A stretch of 64,000 nucleotides of DNA from Roseofilum acuticapitatum BLCC-M154 (GTDB lineage: Bacteria; Cyanobacteriota; Cyanobacteriia; Cyanobacteriales; Desertifilaceae), in assembly GCF_030068475.1 (NCBI RefSeq), contig NZ_JAQOSP010000006.1:124001-188000 (forward strand). The letters are read 5' to 3'. Shown piece by piece: positions 17,272-27,079 of the stretch. Position 1 is the stretch's first letter. Each line of letters starts with the position of its first letter. The position numbers and the translations under genes were made by a program. The notes below the pieces were generated by a model. The model was given only the letters and a program-made list of their open reading frames with translations, was not told where the DNA came from and ran no database searches.

Positions 17272-20200
17272 ATGTCTATCCAACGCCTACTCAGACATCT
17301 CCGGAATAGTTTCCTCAACCTAGGGCGAACCCTAATTGGATCGCTCTCCCGTTTCCTCAAACGAGGATTAGGTGGCCTCTTCCGTGTCGGTCGGGGGCAA
17401 CAAGCAGGCTTCGTCCTCCCCACCGTCACCATGGTGATGCTCGTCGTCTCCCTGCTCACCCTAGCCATGTTGCTGCGCTCCACCGACCGCGCCAAAAACG
17501 CCCAAAACTTCCGGGTGAATGAAGCCACCTTAAATGCCACAGCGCCAGCCTTGGATAGAGCCAAAGCCAAGATAGTTGCTGTTTTTGAAGGTGACACGCT
17601 ACCTAGGGGAACTCCATCAGATAGCGCCTTTACAACTGAATTTGGAGATCTAGGCAGTCGCATTGAAAACTATACCTTTGGGGATGAAGTGCCTCTGAAG
17701 TTAGCCTATAACATCAAGAGTGATAGCGATTCTTGCCCAAATGATGACAGTAAAACAGGAGAAGAAGATGAACAGGCAAAAACAGCACGGGATTATAAAT
17801 GTCGAGAAACCGTAAACACTGCCTGGAAATTCCCAGTTGATACAGACAATAACGGGAAATTCGACAGTTACACCCTCTATACCATTCTCTTCCGCAACCC
17901 CACCACTTCAGGGGGAGGATTTACCCGCGCTCGCAACCCCCTAGAAGCGCGGAATCTGCCCATGGAAGGGGCGAGTAGCTCTGCATGTGCCAATAACACA
18001 GGAGGGGGAGCCAGCTTAGTTGGTGACTCGGACTGGTTTAAGTTACCCAACGAGCAAAAAATCAAAAAAGCCTTCTTTGTGTATGCAGCCACCGTACCCA
18101 TTGGCCCAGATGCAAATGGCGGACTACCCACCGGTCTAAATGCTAATAATGCCAATGACTATGAACTCTTTCCTGGGGGAACTAAAGGATTTTCTGCTCT
18201 GGAATATCAACAAGACTGGAGCCGAATTCCTTTAGCGAACAATGCCGTAGTCTACCAAGATGACTTATTACTATTGTCAGGGACGGAACAACGCTTCAAT
18301 GGACGAATGATTACTAATAGTAATTTAATGGTAGGTAAGCAAAACAACAAGGGTAATACCTACTTCTATTTGGTTAGTGGTAAAAATTCTTGCTTTTACG
18401 ATGAAGAAAGTAGCAAAATCAATGTCGGAGGGAATGTCGGAGCAGCTCAGTATAATGAGACATCAGATAAACCGCCAGTAGACGAGATCCACCTGTTTAA
18501 TGGAGAAGGAAATGACCCAAATAAGGTGAAAAACCAATTTGGGAAAAACACTAAAACAACAACATCCTCTGGGGGACAAGATGTCACCTATAACAACAAT
18601 GCCTATAACCAGCGCATTGCTTATCTGGTGAATGCAGCCATGCAACTGCAATCAAACGATCTTTCAGACGACCTGAAAGAAGAGATAGATGGCCTCACCA
18701 CTAATGAAAAAAAACAATTCTTTAGAAACTACTTCAGGGAACGGACTCGCTACGTGCCCTTTTTGGAAGTCCAACCAGGAGATAATGCCAAATTCATTCC
18801 AGATGCCACCGTCACCATTCCTGTACAACTAGATGATAATCCTCAAGATGGGTATTTGGATTCGATTGGAAATAACACGGATGCTAAAACCTTTTTTGCT
18901 CTTTCCCATGATTCAGAGACAGCAGATAAAACCGGACTTAAACCCTTGCGTCCCCCCCACCAATGGATGTTTCCGGTTGACCCATCGAACAATGCAACAA
19001 CTTATGTCAAGAATAAAGATGGTAGTAGAACACTCACTTTAGATCTCGATCAAATTCCTGCAACGAATCCACGAGAGCGAGAGGGGAAAGAGTTGCAAAT
19101 TGGCGATCGCGTTAACGTCGGCAATAACTTACCCTTAACCATCTACAGGGATGGGACTGAAGGTGTCTTTATCTCCGGTGAATTAATCGATCAAGAAGTG
19201 ACCGGTAAAAAGTGGTCAACAGCATCTCAACCCATCAATGAGACTCCTGGAAATTCAACGGTTCAACGCACCAGAGATTCACAAGTAGTCAGCTTACCCG
19301 ATTTAGGAGACACTGCCCGCGATGGACAGTGGGAAATTGATGCAGCCACTACTCCCAATGATAAATTTGATAACGTGGGTGGCTTAAGAGTCATTACCGG
19401 TGCGGGGATTTATTTGCCGGGAGCCAATAGCAATACAACTGCACCTACTGCAGACGACGAAGAGCCAGGTAAAAATATCATTATCTGGCCCGATTATTTC
19501 CCAGTGGCTAAGAACCATCCGGAGGTTGTGTTTGACCATGATAATGACCCCACAACCGCTTCTGTTTCCGTAGATTCAGCAAATAATACCACTCGCCCTT
19601 ATCTAAGGATGCGAGCATCAGTCGTTTATCACCACAGTAATAGCGCTTTCGCAGATAACGACTACCCAGAAGATGACAGTGGGAACCCAACAAATCAAAC
19701 CCCCCTTGCTTGCGTAGCCAACTATTACGATCCAACCGATACAGCCAACTCAAACAACGGCACAGTTTACAGTTGGAATGATAATGCGTTTAATATAAGT
19801 CTCTTACAATATCAAGCGGCACTGCGCTATCCCGGAGTTGTGTATCAGGATGGGAGTAAGGTATTAGGCGATCGCCTCGTCAATCCCTTACTTGCTTCTG
19901 CTTTAGACAAAAGCACCTCCGCATCTTCAACGGATCGCACCCTTGCCGAACAAACTGCCGTTGATGCTGCCATTTGTGCGACCCTGATTATGAATAATGG
20001 TGGCTCAGTCAGTAGCGATATCCCAGAGGATGCTATCAAAGAAGTCACCTTCCTCGATGCCCGGCAGATTAAAGCCAATGATGTTCATAGCTTAGAAATT
20101 GAAAGTAGCACTGGAACAAATCCAGTAACTTATACCCTGAAACAGGCTATGGATGAACCTTACTTCAAGAAGGATGATATTGTCACCATAGAAGCCTATG

Positions 20201-22845
20201 ATCAGACGACAGGGAAAAATGTCCCCAAAATTGTGCGGGGAATTGTAACCGAGGATGCCACCTCGACACAAATTAAAGTTTCGACAGACGCTAGTCAATC
20301 TGTTTATGTAAACTCAGGTGGTGCTGGTATTGAGACAACAGAAACAGGATGGATTACAGAATCATTAAGTGGTCGCTACGATCTTCCCATCGAAGAACGG
20401 TATCCCTTAGAAATTCGTGCCACTCAAATCGATCTCGATCTATTGAGGCAAAAAAGAAGAGGAACCTTTAACGATCCTCAAGAGTATCTCCTTCCCAATA
20501 GTGGACTCATCTATGCCACACGCGAAGATGCCCTTCCCGATCAAACCACTTGGGTCAAAGATGGGACTGCCACATTCGATCATAACGTGGATAACGGTTC
20601 GGAACCCGACTTAGATCAAAGTGGCACAGACTACAAGCTCGACCCCACCCGCCGTCCCAATGGTATTGTTCTGATCAACGGTAGTCAACTGAACCGGGGA
20701 ACAACAAACGACTACCGACCTGAAGAAAAAGGGTTTATCCTCGCCACCAACTTGCCCGTCTACATCAAAGGAGACTTCAACTTACATAGTGCTGGGGAAG
20801 AGTTTACAGATGATTTGACAGCAAACTATAGTAACTTCTATAGCCGTACCGGTTTGAATGGCAGCTTTGCTTGTCGCAAAGATCAACCAGGTTGTACTGG
20901 TGATGGAGATACTTGGCGCAGCGCCACTGTTTTTTCCGATTCCTTAACGCTGCTCTCCGACAACTTTGAGTTTGGAAATCGCAGTGATGCAGACTATGAC
21001 CTCAATAACAACCAAGGAGATGGTCGTTCCATCGCTAAACGTCGCAAAAATGGCTTCTTTACCAATGGCTTCGTCACCAACCGTGACTATCCCAGTGATG
21101 GAGATTACACCAGCTCTACTGGGACTAAACCCTTTAGCTCCTACTTCAACAATTTTGTCACTCCCATCCAGCGCCGAGCCACATTCCCAGAGTATGTGAT
21201 GGAAATTTGCGAAAAACTTCCCGTCTCTGAGTGCGAACCGCAGGATTGGCATATTCCTATCGATAGACCAGCCGGAGATCAGTATGACCTGAATGGCGAT
21301 GGTGATACTGATGATACTTTTACTTTCGGAATAGACTTAAATGGTAATGGTGACACCAATGATACTGACATCAGTGAATCAGCGATCGTACTAGACTGGA
21401 ATGGTGATGGTGACACAGATGATACTGACATCAGTGAATCAGGGATAGACTTAAATGGTGATGGTGACACCAATGATACTGACATCAGTGAATCAGCGAT
21501 CGTACTAGACTTAAATGATGATGGTGACACCAATGATAATGACATCAGTGAATCAGATTTAATCATATCCGATCCTAATTCTATCGAGGAATCTTCCCTT
21601 AGCAAGCTGCATAGCTATATGAACTTACAAGGTAAGACTCCGTTATCAACATCCGCTCAATTGGATAAAACTACGTTAAGTACTCTACTAGGAAAAACAG
21701 AAGCTGAGATACAGCGCTACCCTCGCCGTATTGCCTTTTTGAGAAATGACAAAAATGAGCTAATTTTAGATGAAACCACTCAAACCCCTATTGCTTTAGG
21801 TGTTGACAGCAATGGTTTCATTAAATACTTTTCCTATACAAATACTTCTGCCAGTGCTATCCAAGATGATGATGGTGAAATTGAACTTTTTCTTTCTACA
21901 GGACTCGCCAATACAATTCTTACCGCTTTCATAGACCAAGGAATTGTAACTGGATCAAACATCACCCCAGTAACTGGACTGCCAACGGCTGCAAGTGATG
22001 CTCTGTGGTTCCGAACCACAGACAACTCAAGTGACCCAACAGGATCTTGGGAATATGAGAGCAATAAGCCCTTAGCCTACTTAAACTCACTCACAGCCAC
22101 TGATGAGCAACCCTTGCTCATTCCTGTCGTGCAACTTCGTTGGACTGACAGAAATCCTGGAAGTTTTAACCCCACTAATGATGACATAATGTCCAATACA
22201 ACCAGTTGGGTACAACATGCACAAGAGACTCAATTCAACTTGGTGTTTGTAGCAGGAGACTCTCCAGGAAGACCGGGTGAAGTAAATGGGGCTTTGGCAA
22301 ACTTCCCCCGATTTCTAGAAAGTTGGAAAGAGGTGAATGCCAAGATCAGTGGTTCATTTATTCAAAATGGACGCAGCACTTATGGAACAGCTCCTTTTTG
22401 GGTATTGTTGAAGGACGATCCTCTAGAGTTCACGTACGACGAACGAACTGGCCCATTTGATGAAGTTCAAGCCTACCGAGCTGACAACAACAGTGGATTA
22501 CTTCCCTACTATGATCCACCTAACCGTTCTTGGGGGTTTGATGTGGCTCTGTTAACCCAAGCACCTGACTTGTTTGCCCAACGGTTTGCCATCAAGGATG
22601 ATACTCCTCCCAATGAATTCTATCGGGAAGTGAAACGGGATGATAAATGGGTACAAACCCTCCTCTGTGCTGCTCAACCCGACAAGCGCGTTGACCCCAC
22701 AGATGCAACTAAAACAGTCACTCAAGGCGGTGGGTACGAGGATGCTCCTGATGCCTATGATAAGGACGTGACGATCGCTAATAATGCTGCCGTCTCTTAT
22801 AAATATGCCATCTCTGAAGATCAACGGCCTCCTGCCTGCCAATAA
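17272..22845 (+). CDS. hpsA: HpsA-like hormogonium polysaccharide biosynthesis/secretion protein
   Basis: A very large protein (1857 residues). Residues 46-67 carry a prepilin-like hydrophobic segment (AGFVLPTVTMVMLVV) after a basic leader, so it is probably inserted like a type IV pseudopilin or anchored with its bulk outside. The rest is Asn/Asp/Thr-rich with many beta-strand-like stretches. Residues about 1339-1430 contain five near-identical Asp-rich repeats with DxNGDGDT cores that look like Ca2+-binding loops. The gene starts an operon with three pseudopilin genes, the arrangement of the hps locus of filamentous cyanobacteria, where HpsA-D are needed for hormogonium polysaccharide and gliding. 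The identification rests on this context, the size and the N-terminus. Confidence 0.85.
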   Translation: MSIQRLLRHLRNSFLNLGRTLIGSLSRFLKRGLGGLFRVGRGQQAGFVLPTVTMVMLVVSLLTLAMLLRSTDRAKNAQNFRVNEATLNATAPALDRAKAKIVAVFEGDTLPRGTPSDSAFTTEFGDLGSRIENYTFGDEVPLKLAYNIKSDSDSCPNDDSKTGEEDEQAKTARDYKCRETVNTAWKFPVDTDNNGKFDSYTLYTILFRNPTTSGGGFTRARNPLEARNLPMEGASSSACANNTGGGASLVGDSDWFKLPNEQKIKKAFFVYAATVPIGPDANGGLPTGLNANNANDYELFPGGTKGFSALEYQQDWSRIPLANNAVVYQDDLLLLSGTEQRFNGRMITNSNLMVGKQNNKGNTYFYLVSGKNSCFYDEESSKINVGGNVGAAQYNETSDKPPVDEIHLFNGEGNDPNKVKNQFGKNTKTTTSSGGQDVTYNNNAYNQRIAYLVNAAMQLQSNDLSDDLKEEIDGLTTNEKKQFFRNYFRERTRYVPFLEVQPGDNAKFIPDATVTIPVQLDDNPQDGYLDSIGNNTDAKTFFALSHDSETADKTGLKPLRPPHQWMFPVDPSNNATTYVKNKDGSRTLTLDLDQIPATNPREREGKELQIGDRVNVGNNLPLTIYRDGTEGVFISGELIDQEVTGKKWSTASQPINETPGNSTVQRTRDSQVVSLPDLGDTARDGQWEIDAATTPNDKFDNVGGLRVITGAGIYLPGANSNTTAPTADDEEPGKNIIIWPDYFPVAKNHPEVVFDHDNDPTTASVSVDSANNTTRPYLRMRASVVYHHSNSAFADNDYPEDDSGNPTNQTPLACVANYYDPTDTANSNNGTVYSWNDNAFNISLLQYQAALRYPGVVYQDGSKVLGDRLVNPLLASALDKSTSASSTDRTLAEQTAVDAAICATLIMNNGGSVSSDIPEDAIKEVTFLDARQIKANDVHSLEIESSTGTNPVTYTLKQAMDEPYFKKDDIVTIEAYDQTTGKNVPKIVRGIVTEDATSTQIKVSTDASQSVYVNSGGAGIETTETGWITESLSGRYDLPIEERYPLEIRATQIDLDLLRQKRRGTFNDPQEYLLPNSGLIYATREDALPDQTTWVKDGTATFDHNVDNGSEPDLDQSGTDYKLDPTRRPNGIVLINGSQLNRGTTNDYRPEEKGFILATNLPVYIKGDFNLHSAGEEFTDDLTANYSNFYSRTGLNGSFACRKDQPGCTGDGDTWRSATVFSDSLTLLSDNFEFGNRSDADYDLNNNQGDGRSIAKRRKNGFFTNGFVTNRDYPSDGDYTSSTGTKPFSSYFNNFVTPIQRRATFPEYVMEICEKLPVSECEPQDWHIPIDRPAGDQYDLNGDGDTDDTFTFGIDLNGNGDTNDTDISESAIVLDWNGDGDTDDTDISESGIDLNGDGDTNDTDISESAIVLDLNDDGDTNDNDISESDLIISDPNSIEESSLSKLHSYMNLQGKTPLSTSAQLDKTTLSTLLGKTEAEIQRYPRRIAFLRNDKNELILDETTQTPIALGVDSNGFIKYFSYTNTSASAIQDDDGEIELFLSTGLANTILTAFIDQGIVTGSNITPVTGLPTAASDALWFRTTDNSSDPTGSWEYESNKPLAYLNSLTATDEQPLLIPVVQLRWTDRNPGSFNPTNDDIMSNTTSWVQHAQETQFNLVFVAGDSPGRPGEVNGALANFPRFLESWKEVNAKISGSFIQNGRSTYGTAPFWVLLKDDPLEFTYDERTGPFDEVQAYRADNNSGLLPYYDPPNRSWGFDVALLTQAPDLFAQRFAIKDDTPPNEFYREVKRDDKWVQTLLCAAQPDKRVDPTDATKTVTQGGGYEDAPDAYDKDVTIANNAAVSYKYAISEDQRPPACQ
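21286..21560 (+). repeat. Near-identical tandem DNA repeats inside hpsA (DxDxDG-type)
   Basis: Five in-frame copies of a unit built on AATGGTGATGGTGACACC and GACATCAGTGAATCAG are almost identical at the DNA level and encode LNGDGDTNDTDISES-type Asp-rich loops. The low divergence suggests recent expansion or gene conversion. Confidence 0.85.
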
Positions 22846-22885
22846 GCCCATAATTAATGAACCCTAACCCTTACGAGGTGAACCG

Positions 22886-23647
22886 ATGAAACCTATACTC
22901 CGAAAACCCCACCCCCATTCCTCCCCGCCCAAGGGTGAGTCTGGCTTTACACTGATTGAATCCTTGGTTGCCGTCGTCATCCTGACGATTATGTTAGTGG
23001 GAATCGCCCCGGTGATTGTCCTGGCAACGGCTACCCGGATTCAAGCACGGCGGGTAGAGCTGGCAACACAAGCGGCTCGCTTCTATATTGATGGTGTGCG
23101 AGCGGGCAGCATTGACCCCCCCCATACCTTTGTAGATTTGCAAGAAAATAACGGAGGACAATTTCAGTCGCGACGAGCAGCTTTTTCCCAAGCTGCTGCT
23201 CCAGCTATTACTTTACCGGCCTGTGATACCCCAACAGGGGGATACTGTAAAAATGAAGCACTTGGTAGTGCTAAAGCCGTGTCTACTACTAATGTCAGTT
23301 TGTACTGCTTCAATGGTGATGAAACAGCAGGATGTCAAGCCAGCAGTCCCAATGATTTCATTGTCCAAGCCTATCGTAGTGTCAAAATAAAAACAGATGC
23401 TCCGGCAGTTCTAGCAACTGATTCAAAACAATTGGAGCAAGGTTATCTCTTAGGAATTCGGGTATACCGAGCAGATGCCTTAAAGGATAATGGTCAACTC
23501 TTAACTATGGCTACAGATGGAGTTCAACAGCGTGCTTCTGGAACAAGCTTGAATGTGAAAGCACCGTTGTTGGAAATGACCACAGAAATTCAAGGCGATA
23601 GCGATAGTATCGATAGCTTTACTACTCGCTATGGAGGAGGGGGTTAA
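22886..23647 (+). CDS. hpsB: Pseudopilin HpsB-like
   Basis: A 253-residue protein. A basic leader is followed by the type III signal peptide motif G|FTLIESLVAVVILTIM at about residues 18-34, with the conserved Glu5 of mature pilins. A polar domain with six cysteines follows, including CDTPTGGYC and CFNGDETAGC, probably forming disulfides. It is processed by the prepilin peptidase PilD and inserted in the inner membrane. It lies 40 bases after hpsA with ribosome binding site GAGGTGAACCG, so it is in the same operon. Confidence 0.83.
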   Translation: MKPILRKPHPHSSPPKGESGFTLIESLVAVVILTIMLVGIAPVIVLATATRIQARRVELATQAARFYIDGVRAGSIDPPHTFVDLQENNGGQFQSRRAAFSQAAAPAITLPACDTPTGGYCKNEALGSAKAVSTTNVSLYCFNGDETAGCQASSPNDFIVQAYRSVKIKTDAPAVLATDSKQLEQGYLLGIRVYRADALKDNGQLLTMATDGVQQRASGTSLNVKAPLLEMTTEIQGDSDSIDSFTTRYGGGG

Positions 23648-23656
23648 TCATATCAA

Positions 23657-23684
23657 GTAGGGGCGAAAAATTTTTCGCCCCTAC
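23657..23684. repeat. Perfect 28-base palindrome
   Basis: The half-site GTAGGGGCGAAAAA (23657-23670) is directly followed by its exact reverse complement (23671-23684). It sits ten bases after the hpsB stop codon and 43 before hpsC. It could act as a partial terminator or mRNA-stabilising hairpin within the operon; related palindromes occur at 16843-16915 and 50949-50987. Confidence 0.85.
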
Positions 23685-23727
23685 CCAATGCAATGGCAAG
23701 GGTTCAATAGGTTTAGGGGCAATACTG

Positions 23728-24882
23728 ATGTTTATGTTACTGAATGCTTTATTAAAAAGCCGTCGTAAGGGGCGCAGAAATCAAGGGTTTACCTTGATTG
23801 AGCTGTTGGTGGCTTTGGTGGTTGCCTCGATTATGATTAGTAGCTTGCTGGGGTTTATGGTGGATATCCTCACCAAAGACCGCAATGAGCAAGCGCAGTC
23901 AGCAACTCAGCAAGATATTCAAGGGGCGGCCGATTATATCCGCCGAGATTTAGAGACGGCAGTTTATATCTATGATGGCGAGGGATTAAGGGCGATTTCG
24001 GGTAATTATAGTACAACCGAGTGTAGTAGTCCTGTGTCACCAGGTTCTTATACACCTCCAGCTAGTTGTAGCCAAATTCCCGTCATCGATAATGGGGAAG
24101 GACTGCCGATACTAGCCTTTTGGAAACGCAAGTTTTTAGATAAAGATTTGAATGTTACGGTTACAGCAAACCCAACGAGTAGAAGAGTTGGACAATTAGT
24201 CAATTTACCTAATGGCAATCCGAATGAGCAAGATTATCAAGTCTATGCTCTAGTGGTCTATTATCTGAGTAAGGCTAATCCTAGTAATACTTGGTCGAAT
24301 GCAATGCGGATTAGTCGGGTTGAGCTTCGGGATGGGATTGTGGATACCGGTGGAAATCCTCAAGATGGGACAATTAATGGCGTGGCTTATGATCTTAATC
24401 CTAGTCCTGGATATGCCAATTTCGACCTCTCGATATCTGGGGATAGCATACATGAGAAGATGAATAAATGGCAGAAAACAGCTACAGCATTTGACTTGAG
24501 TAAAACGCCGATACAAGTTTTAGTCGATCATATTGACCATACAACATTAGCTGATATTACTCCTGAGACTTTTCCGAATGCTGTGAATTGTCAGGATGCT
24601 TTTCCAAACAAAAAAGAGCCTACTCCTGCTCCTACAGGTACTGATGAACCTTGGCAAAGTCCGAATTACGGTGCGGCGGGTTTTCCGGCTGCGTTTAAGA
24701 CGGATAGCTTTTTTGCCTGTGTAGATTCCGAGGCAGGAGTGGCTCAGATTTATATTCGAGGAAATGCTTTAGCTAGAATTAGTCCGACTGATCCAGATAA
24801 GTATGTTCCTAACAACGATCGCATTTCCTTCTTTTTCCCGACGACAAGTATTCAAACCAAAATCAGGGGAAGAGTAAACTAA
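23728..24882 (+). CDS. hpsC: Pseudopilin HpsC-like
   Basis: A 384-residue protein, long for a pseudopilin. The leader RKGRRNQG is followed by FTLIELLVALVVASIMIS, the class III signal and N-terminal helix with Glu5. The mature part contains DYIRRDLETAVYIYDGEGL, a feature of PilW/PulJ-type minor pseudopilins, and three Cys-containing loops. It lies within the hpsA-D operon, separated from hpsB by 80 bases that hold the palindrome. It is expected to work with HpsB and HpsD in a pseudopilus linked to polysaccharide or HpsA secretion. Confidence 0.82.
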   Translation: MFMLLNALLKSRRKGRRNQGFTLIELLVALVVASIMISSLLGFMVDILTKDRNEQAQSATQQDIQGAADYIRRDLETAVYIYDGEGLRAISGNYSTTECSSPVSPGSYTPPASCSQIPVIDNGEGLPILAFWKRKFLDKDLNVTVTANPTSRRVGQLVNLPNGNPNEQDYQVYALVVYYLSKANPSNTWSNAMRISRVELRDGIVDTGGNPQDGTINGVAYDLNPSPGYANFDLSISGDSIHEKMNKWQKTATAFDLSKTPIQVLVDHIDHTTLADITPETFPNAVNCQDAFPNKKEPTPAPTGTDEPWQSPNYGAAGFPAAFKTDSFFACVDSEAGVAQIYIRGNALARISPTDPDKYVPNNDRISFFFPTTSIQTKIRGRVN

Positions 24883-24922
24883 CCATTATAACAATGATAG
24901 AGGTATTTTAGGGGAAGTGGAT

Positions 24923-25648
24923 ATGAATCGGAAAGTTGGACAACATCAAAAGCAATGGGGTAGAACTTGGCTCTATCGGCTCCAGGCTGGACAAAATGAT
25001 TGTAAAGGTGAACAGGGGTTCACGCTACTGGAGTTAATTGTTGTTGTGGCCATGATTGCCATTTTAAGTGCGATCGCCACTCCCAGTTGGTTGGGTTTTG
25101 TGCGCCAACAACGGGTCGCTGCGGTCAACGATGGTGTATCTTTGGCGCTACGGGAGGCACAACAAAAGGCCAGGAGTACAAAACTGGCCCAGAGCGTGAG
25201 TGTGCGAGTGACTGATGAAGGGATTCCCCAAGTAGCGGTTCATAAAAAGGATCGTAGGGCGGATGATTTAACGGATCAAGAGTGGGAAAATTTGGGGTCA
25301 GATCAGGGAGTTTCTGGAGACCAGATCTTGTTATTTACGAATCTGTTAGTTAATGAGCCAAGTAGTGCAGACGACAATGATGGTTCTAAGAATAAACTAG
25401 ATGAAAACATTACCCAAGATACTTACCCTCAACCCAAGGGCGATCAAGGGCCGGTAACGATTGTGTTTGATCAAGATGGAAATTTAGATCCTTTAACCGA
25501 TCCTGACACCAATTTAATTATTGGTGCGGCTGTACCTCTTGGGAATGACCCGACGAAACCGGTGGCGAATACGCAGCGTTGTGTGATTGTGAGGACGTTG
25601 TTGGGGTCGATGGAGTTGGAGTCTGAGGATAATTGTAATCCTTGGTAG
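24923..25648 (+). CDS. hpsD: Pseudopilin HpsD-like (GspH/FimT type)
   Basis: A 241-residue protein from the ATG at 24923 (AGGGGA upstream; a GTG at 24917 is an alternative). The leader is unusually long (about 31 residues) before G|FTLLELIVVVAMIAILSA. The mature domain continues TPSWLGFVRQQRVAAVNDGVSLALREAQQKA, typical of GspH/FimT minor pilins. Two cysteines near the C-terminus (QRCVIV, DNCNPW) probably form a disulfide. It is the last gene of the hps cluster visible here; the glycosyltransferase genes (hpsE-G) found in some species are not adjacent. Confidence 0.82.
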   Translation: MNRKVGQHQKQWGRTWLYRLQAGQNDCKGEQGFTLLELIVVVAMIAILSAIATPSWLGFVRQQRVAAVNDGVSLALREAQQKARSTKLAQSVSVRVTDEGIPQVAVHKKDRRADDLTDQEWENLGSDQGVSGDQILLFTNLLVNEPSSADDNDGSKNKLDENITQDTYPQPKGDQGPVTIVFDQDGNLDPLTDPDTNLIIGAAVPLGNDPTKPVANTQRCVIVRTLLGSMELESEDNCNPW

Positions 25649-25746
25649 GGTTGGGTTTGGGTGCGTTACGCTGGCGCTAACACACCCTACGGGGTTTTGG
25701 GGGTTGGGTTTGGGGTGCGTTACGCTGGCGCTAACACACCCTACGG
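25649..25746. repeat. Direct repeat of about 45 bases, two copies
   Basis: Two nearly identical copies (25649-25692 and 25702-25746) share GGTTGGGTTTGGGTGCGTTA, then CGCTGGCGCTAACACACC, then CTACGG. They lie between hpsD and the convergent mdh gene. TGCGTTACGC...TAACACACCCTAC is a dispersed repeat type that I have seen in many cyanobacterial intergenic regions. Confidence 0.85.
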
Positions 25747-25760
25747 TACGGGGTTTTGGA

Positions 25761-26723
25761 TTAATCAAAGCCAACTAAGCTTTCTGCCATTTCTAAGCCC
25801 TTACGGACAGCTTTGGCGGACTCATGGAGGGCGGTGATTTCGGCTTCTTCTAGGGGCAATTCTAAGATACGCTGGATTCCTTGGTATCCTAATTGACAGG
25901 GAACGCCCATATAAATATCATTTAAGCCATATTGCCCTTGGAGATATCCGGCAACGGGCATAAAGCGGGATTGATTGTGTAGCATGGCTTCGACCATCAG
26001 ACAGACGGAGGAGGCAGGAGCATAATAAGCGCCACCGGTTTTCATTAGTTGTACGATTTCTGCTCCTCCTTTGCGGGTACGATCTACGAGGCGATCGATG
26101 GTTTCTGTGTCCATGAGTTCGGTAATGGGAATGCCGCGAACGGTGGAAAAGCGGGGTAAGGGAACCATCAAATCTCCATGGCCTCCGAGTACGAGGGTCT
26201 GAATATCGGCGATGGAGCATCCTAACTCAAAGGCGATAAAGGTCTGGAATCTAGCAGAATCGAGGACTCCTGCCATTCCCATCACCCGACTGGGATCGAG
26301 TCCACTGGCTTTCCAAGCCAAGTAGGTCATCACATCTAGGGGATTGGTGACTAGGATAAAGATGGCTTGGGGACAGTGGGCGATCGCCGATTTCACAGCA
26401 GATTTGACTATTTTGGCATTAACTTGTACTAAATCTTCGCGAGTCATGCCGGGGGTGCGCGGTCTCCCGGCAGTAATCACCACGATATCGCAATCGACCA
26501 AATCAGCATAATCATTGCTGCCGATCAATTGGCGATCGTGGCGTTCTACTCCCCGTGCTTCCATCAGATCTAAGGCGATCGCCTGGGGCATTCCTTCGAT
26601 CACATCTAATAGAACCACGTCAGCTAAGTCTTTCTCTGCTATTCGTTGCGCCAGAGTGCTGCCAACTTTTCCGGCCCCAATAATACCGACACGGGGAGCG
26701 ATCGATTGATGTAGCTCTAACAT
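25761..26723 (-). CDS. mdh: Malate dehydrogenase
   Basis: A 320-residue NAD-dependent enzyme of the lactate/malate dehydrogenase family. The Rossmann motif VGIIGAGKVGSTLA lies at the N-terminus; substrate-binding arginines occur in GRPRTPGMTREDL and RVMGMAGVLDSARF; the active-site histidine is in LGGHGDLMVP. The Arg at the specificity loop (GRPRTPGM) indicates malate/oxaloacetate rather than lactate. It is the LDH-like MDH type, cytosolic. I chose the ATG at 26723; an upstream in-frame extension would overlap ndhO. Confidence 0.92.
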   Translation of the reverse strand: MLELHQSIAPRVGIIGAGKVGSTLAQRIAEKDLADVVLLDVIEGMPQAIALDLMEARGVERHDRQLIGSNDYADLVDCDIVVITAGRPRTPGMTREDLVQVNAKIVKSAVKSAIAHCPQAIFILVTNPLDVMTYLAWKASGLDPSRVMGMAGVLDSARFQTFIAFELGCSIADIQTLVLGGHGDLMVPLPRFSTVRGIPITELMDTETIDRLVDRTRKGGAEIVQLMKTGGAYYAPASSVCLMVEAMLHNQSRFMPVAGYLQGQYGLNDIYMGVPCQLGYQGIQRILELPLEEAEITALHESAKAVRKGLEMAESLVGFD

Positions 26724-26742
26724 GGGCAATTCTCTTTTTTTG

Positions 26743-26964
26743 CTAGTTGAACAACTCAAGTTGATCCAAACGCAGCCAAATGTTGGGGGTGGGAACCTGG
26801 CCAAATTTGACTAAAGCGTAGTCACCTTTGATGTCCATGATTTCGCCTTGGGTTTCAAAAATGTAGGGAGGAAACCGGGTATCGCTTGCACAAGCTTCTA
26901 GGGAATTGTCCAACTGTTCTTGGATAGCCCGTACCATTGAACCTTTTTTAATTGCTGCTGCCAT
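26743..26964 (-). CDS. ndhO: NAD(P)H-quinone oxidoreductase subunit O
   Basis: A 73-residue protein with the features of cyanobacterial Ndh[33 protein letters not shown] and the C-terminus [11 protein letters not shown]. NdhO is a small peripheral subunit of photosynthetic NDH-1, which carries out cyclic electron flow and respiration on the thylakoid membrane. It lies 19 bases upstream of mdh on the same strand, so the two may be cotranscribed. Confidence 0.93.
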   Translation of the reverse strand: MAAAIKKGSMVRAIQEQLDNSLEACASDTRFPPYIFETQGEIMDIKGDYALVKFGQVPTPNIWLRLDQLELFN

Positions 26965-27079
26965 AATTCAGGAATTCCGTTTCAAAACTTCCCTCATGAT
27001 ACCAAGGAGCGATCTGGATTTATGGGTTAATTTTACCGGTTATTCCCTTGAAGCGATTTAATTTTAGATTTAAATCAGA

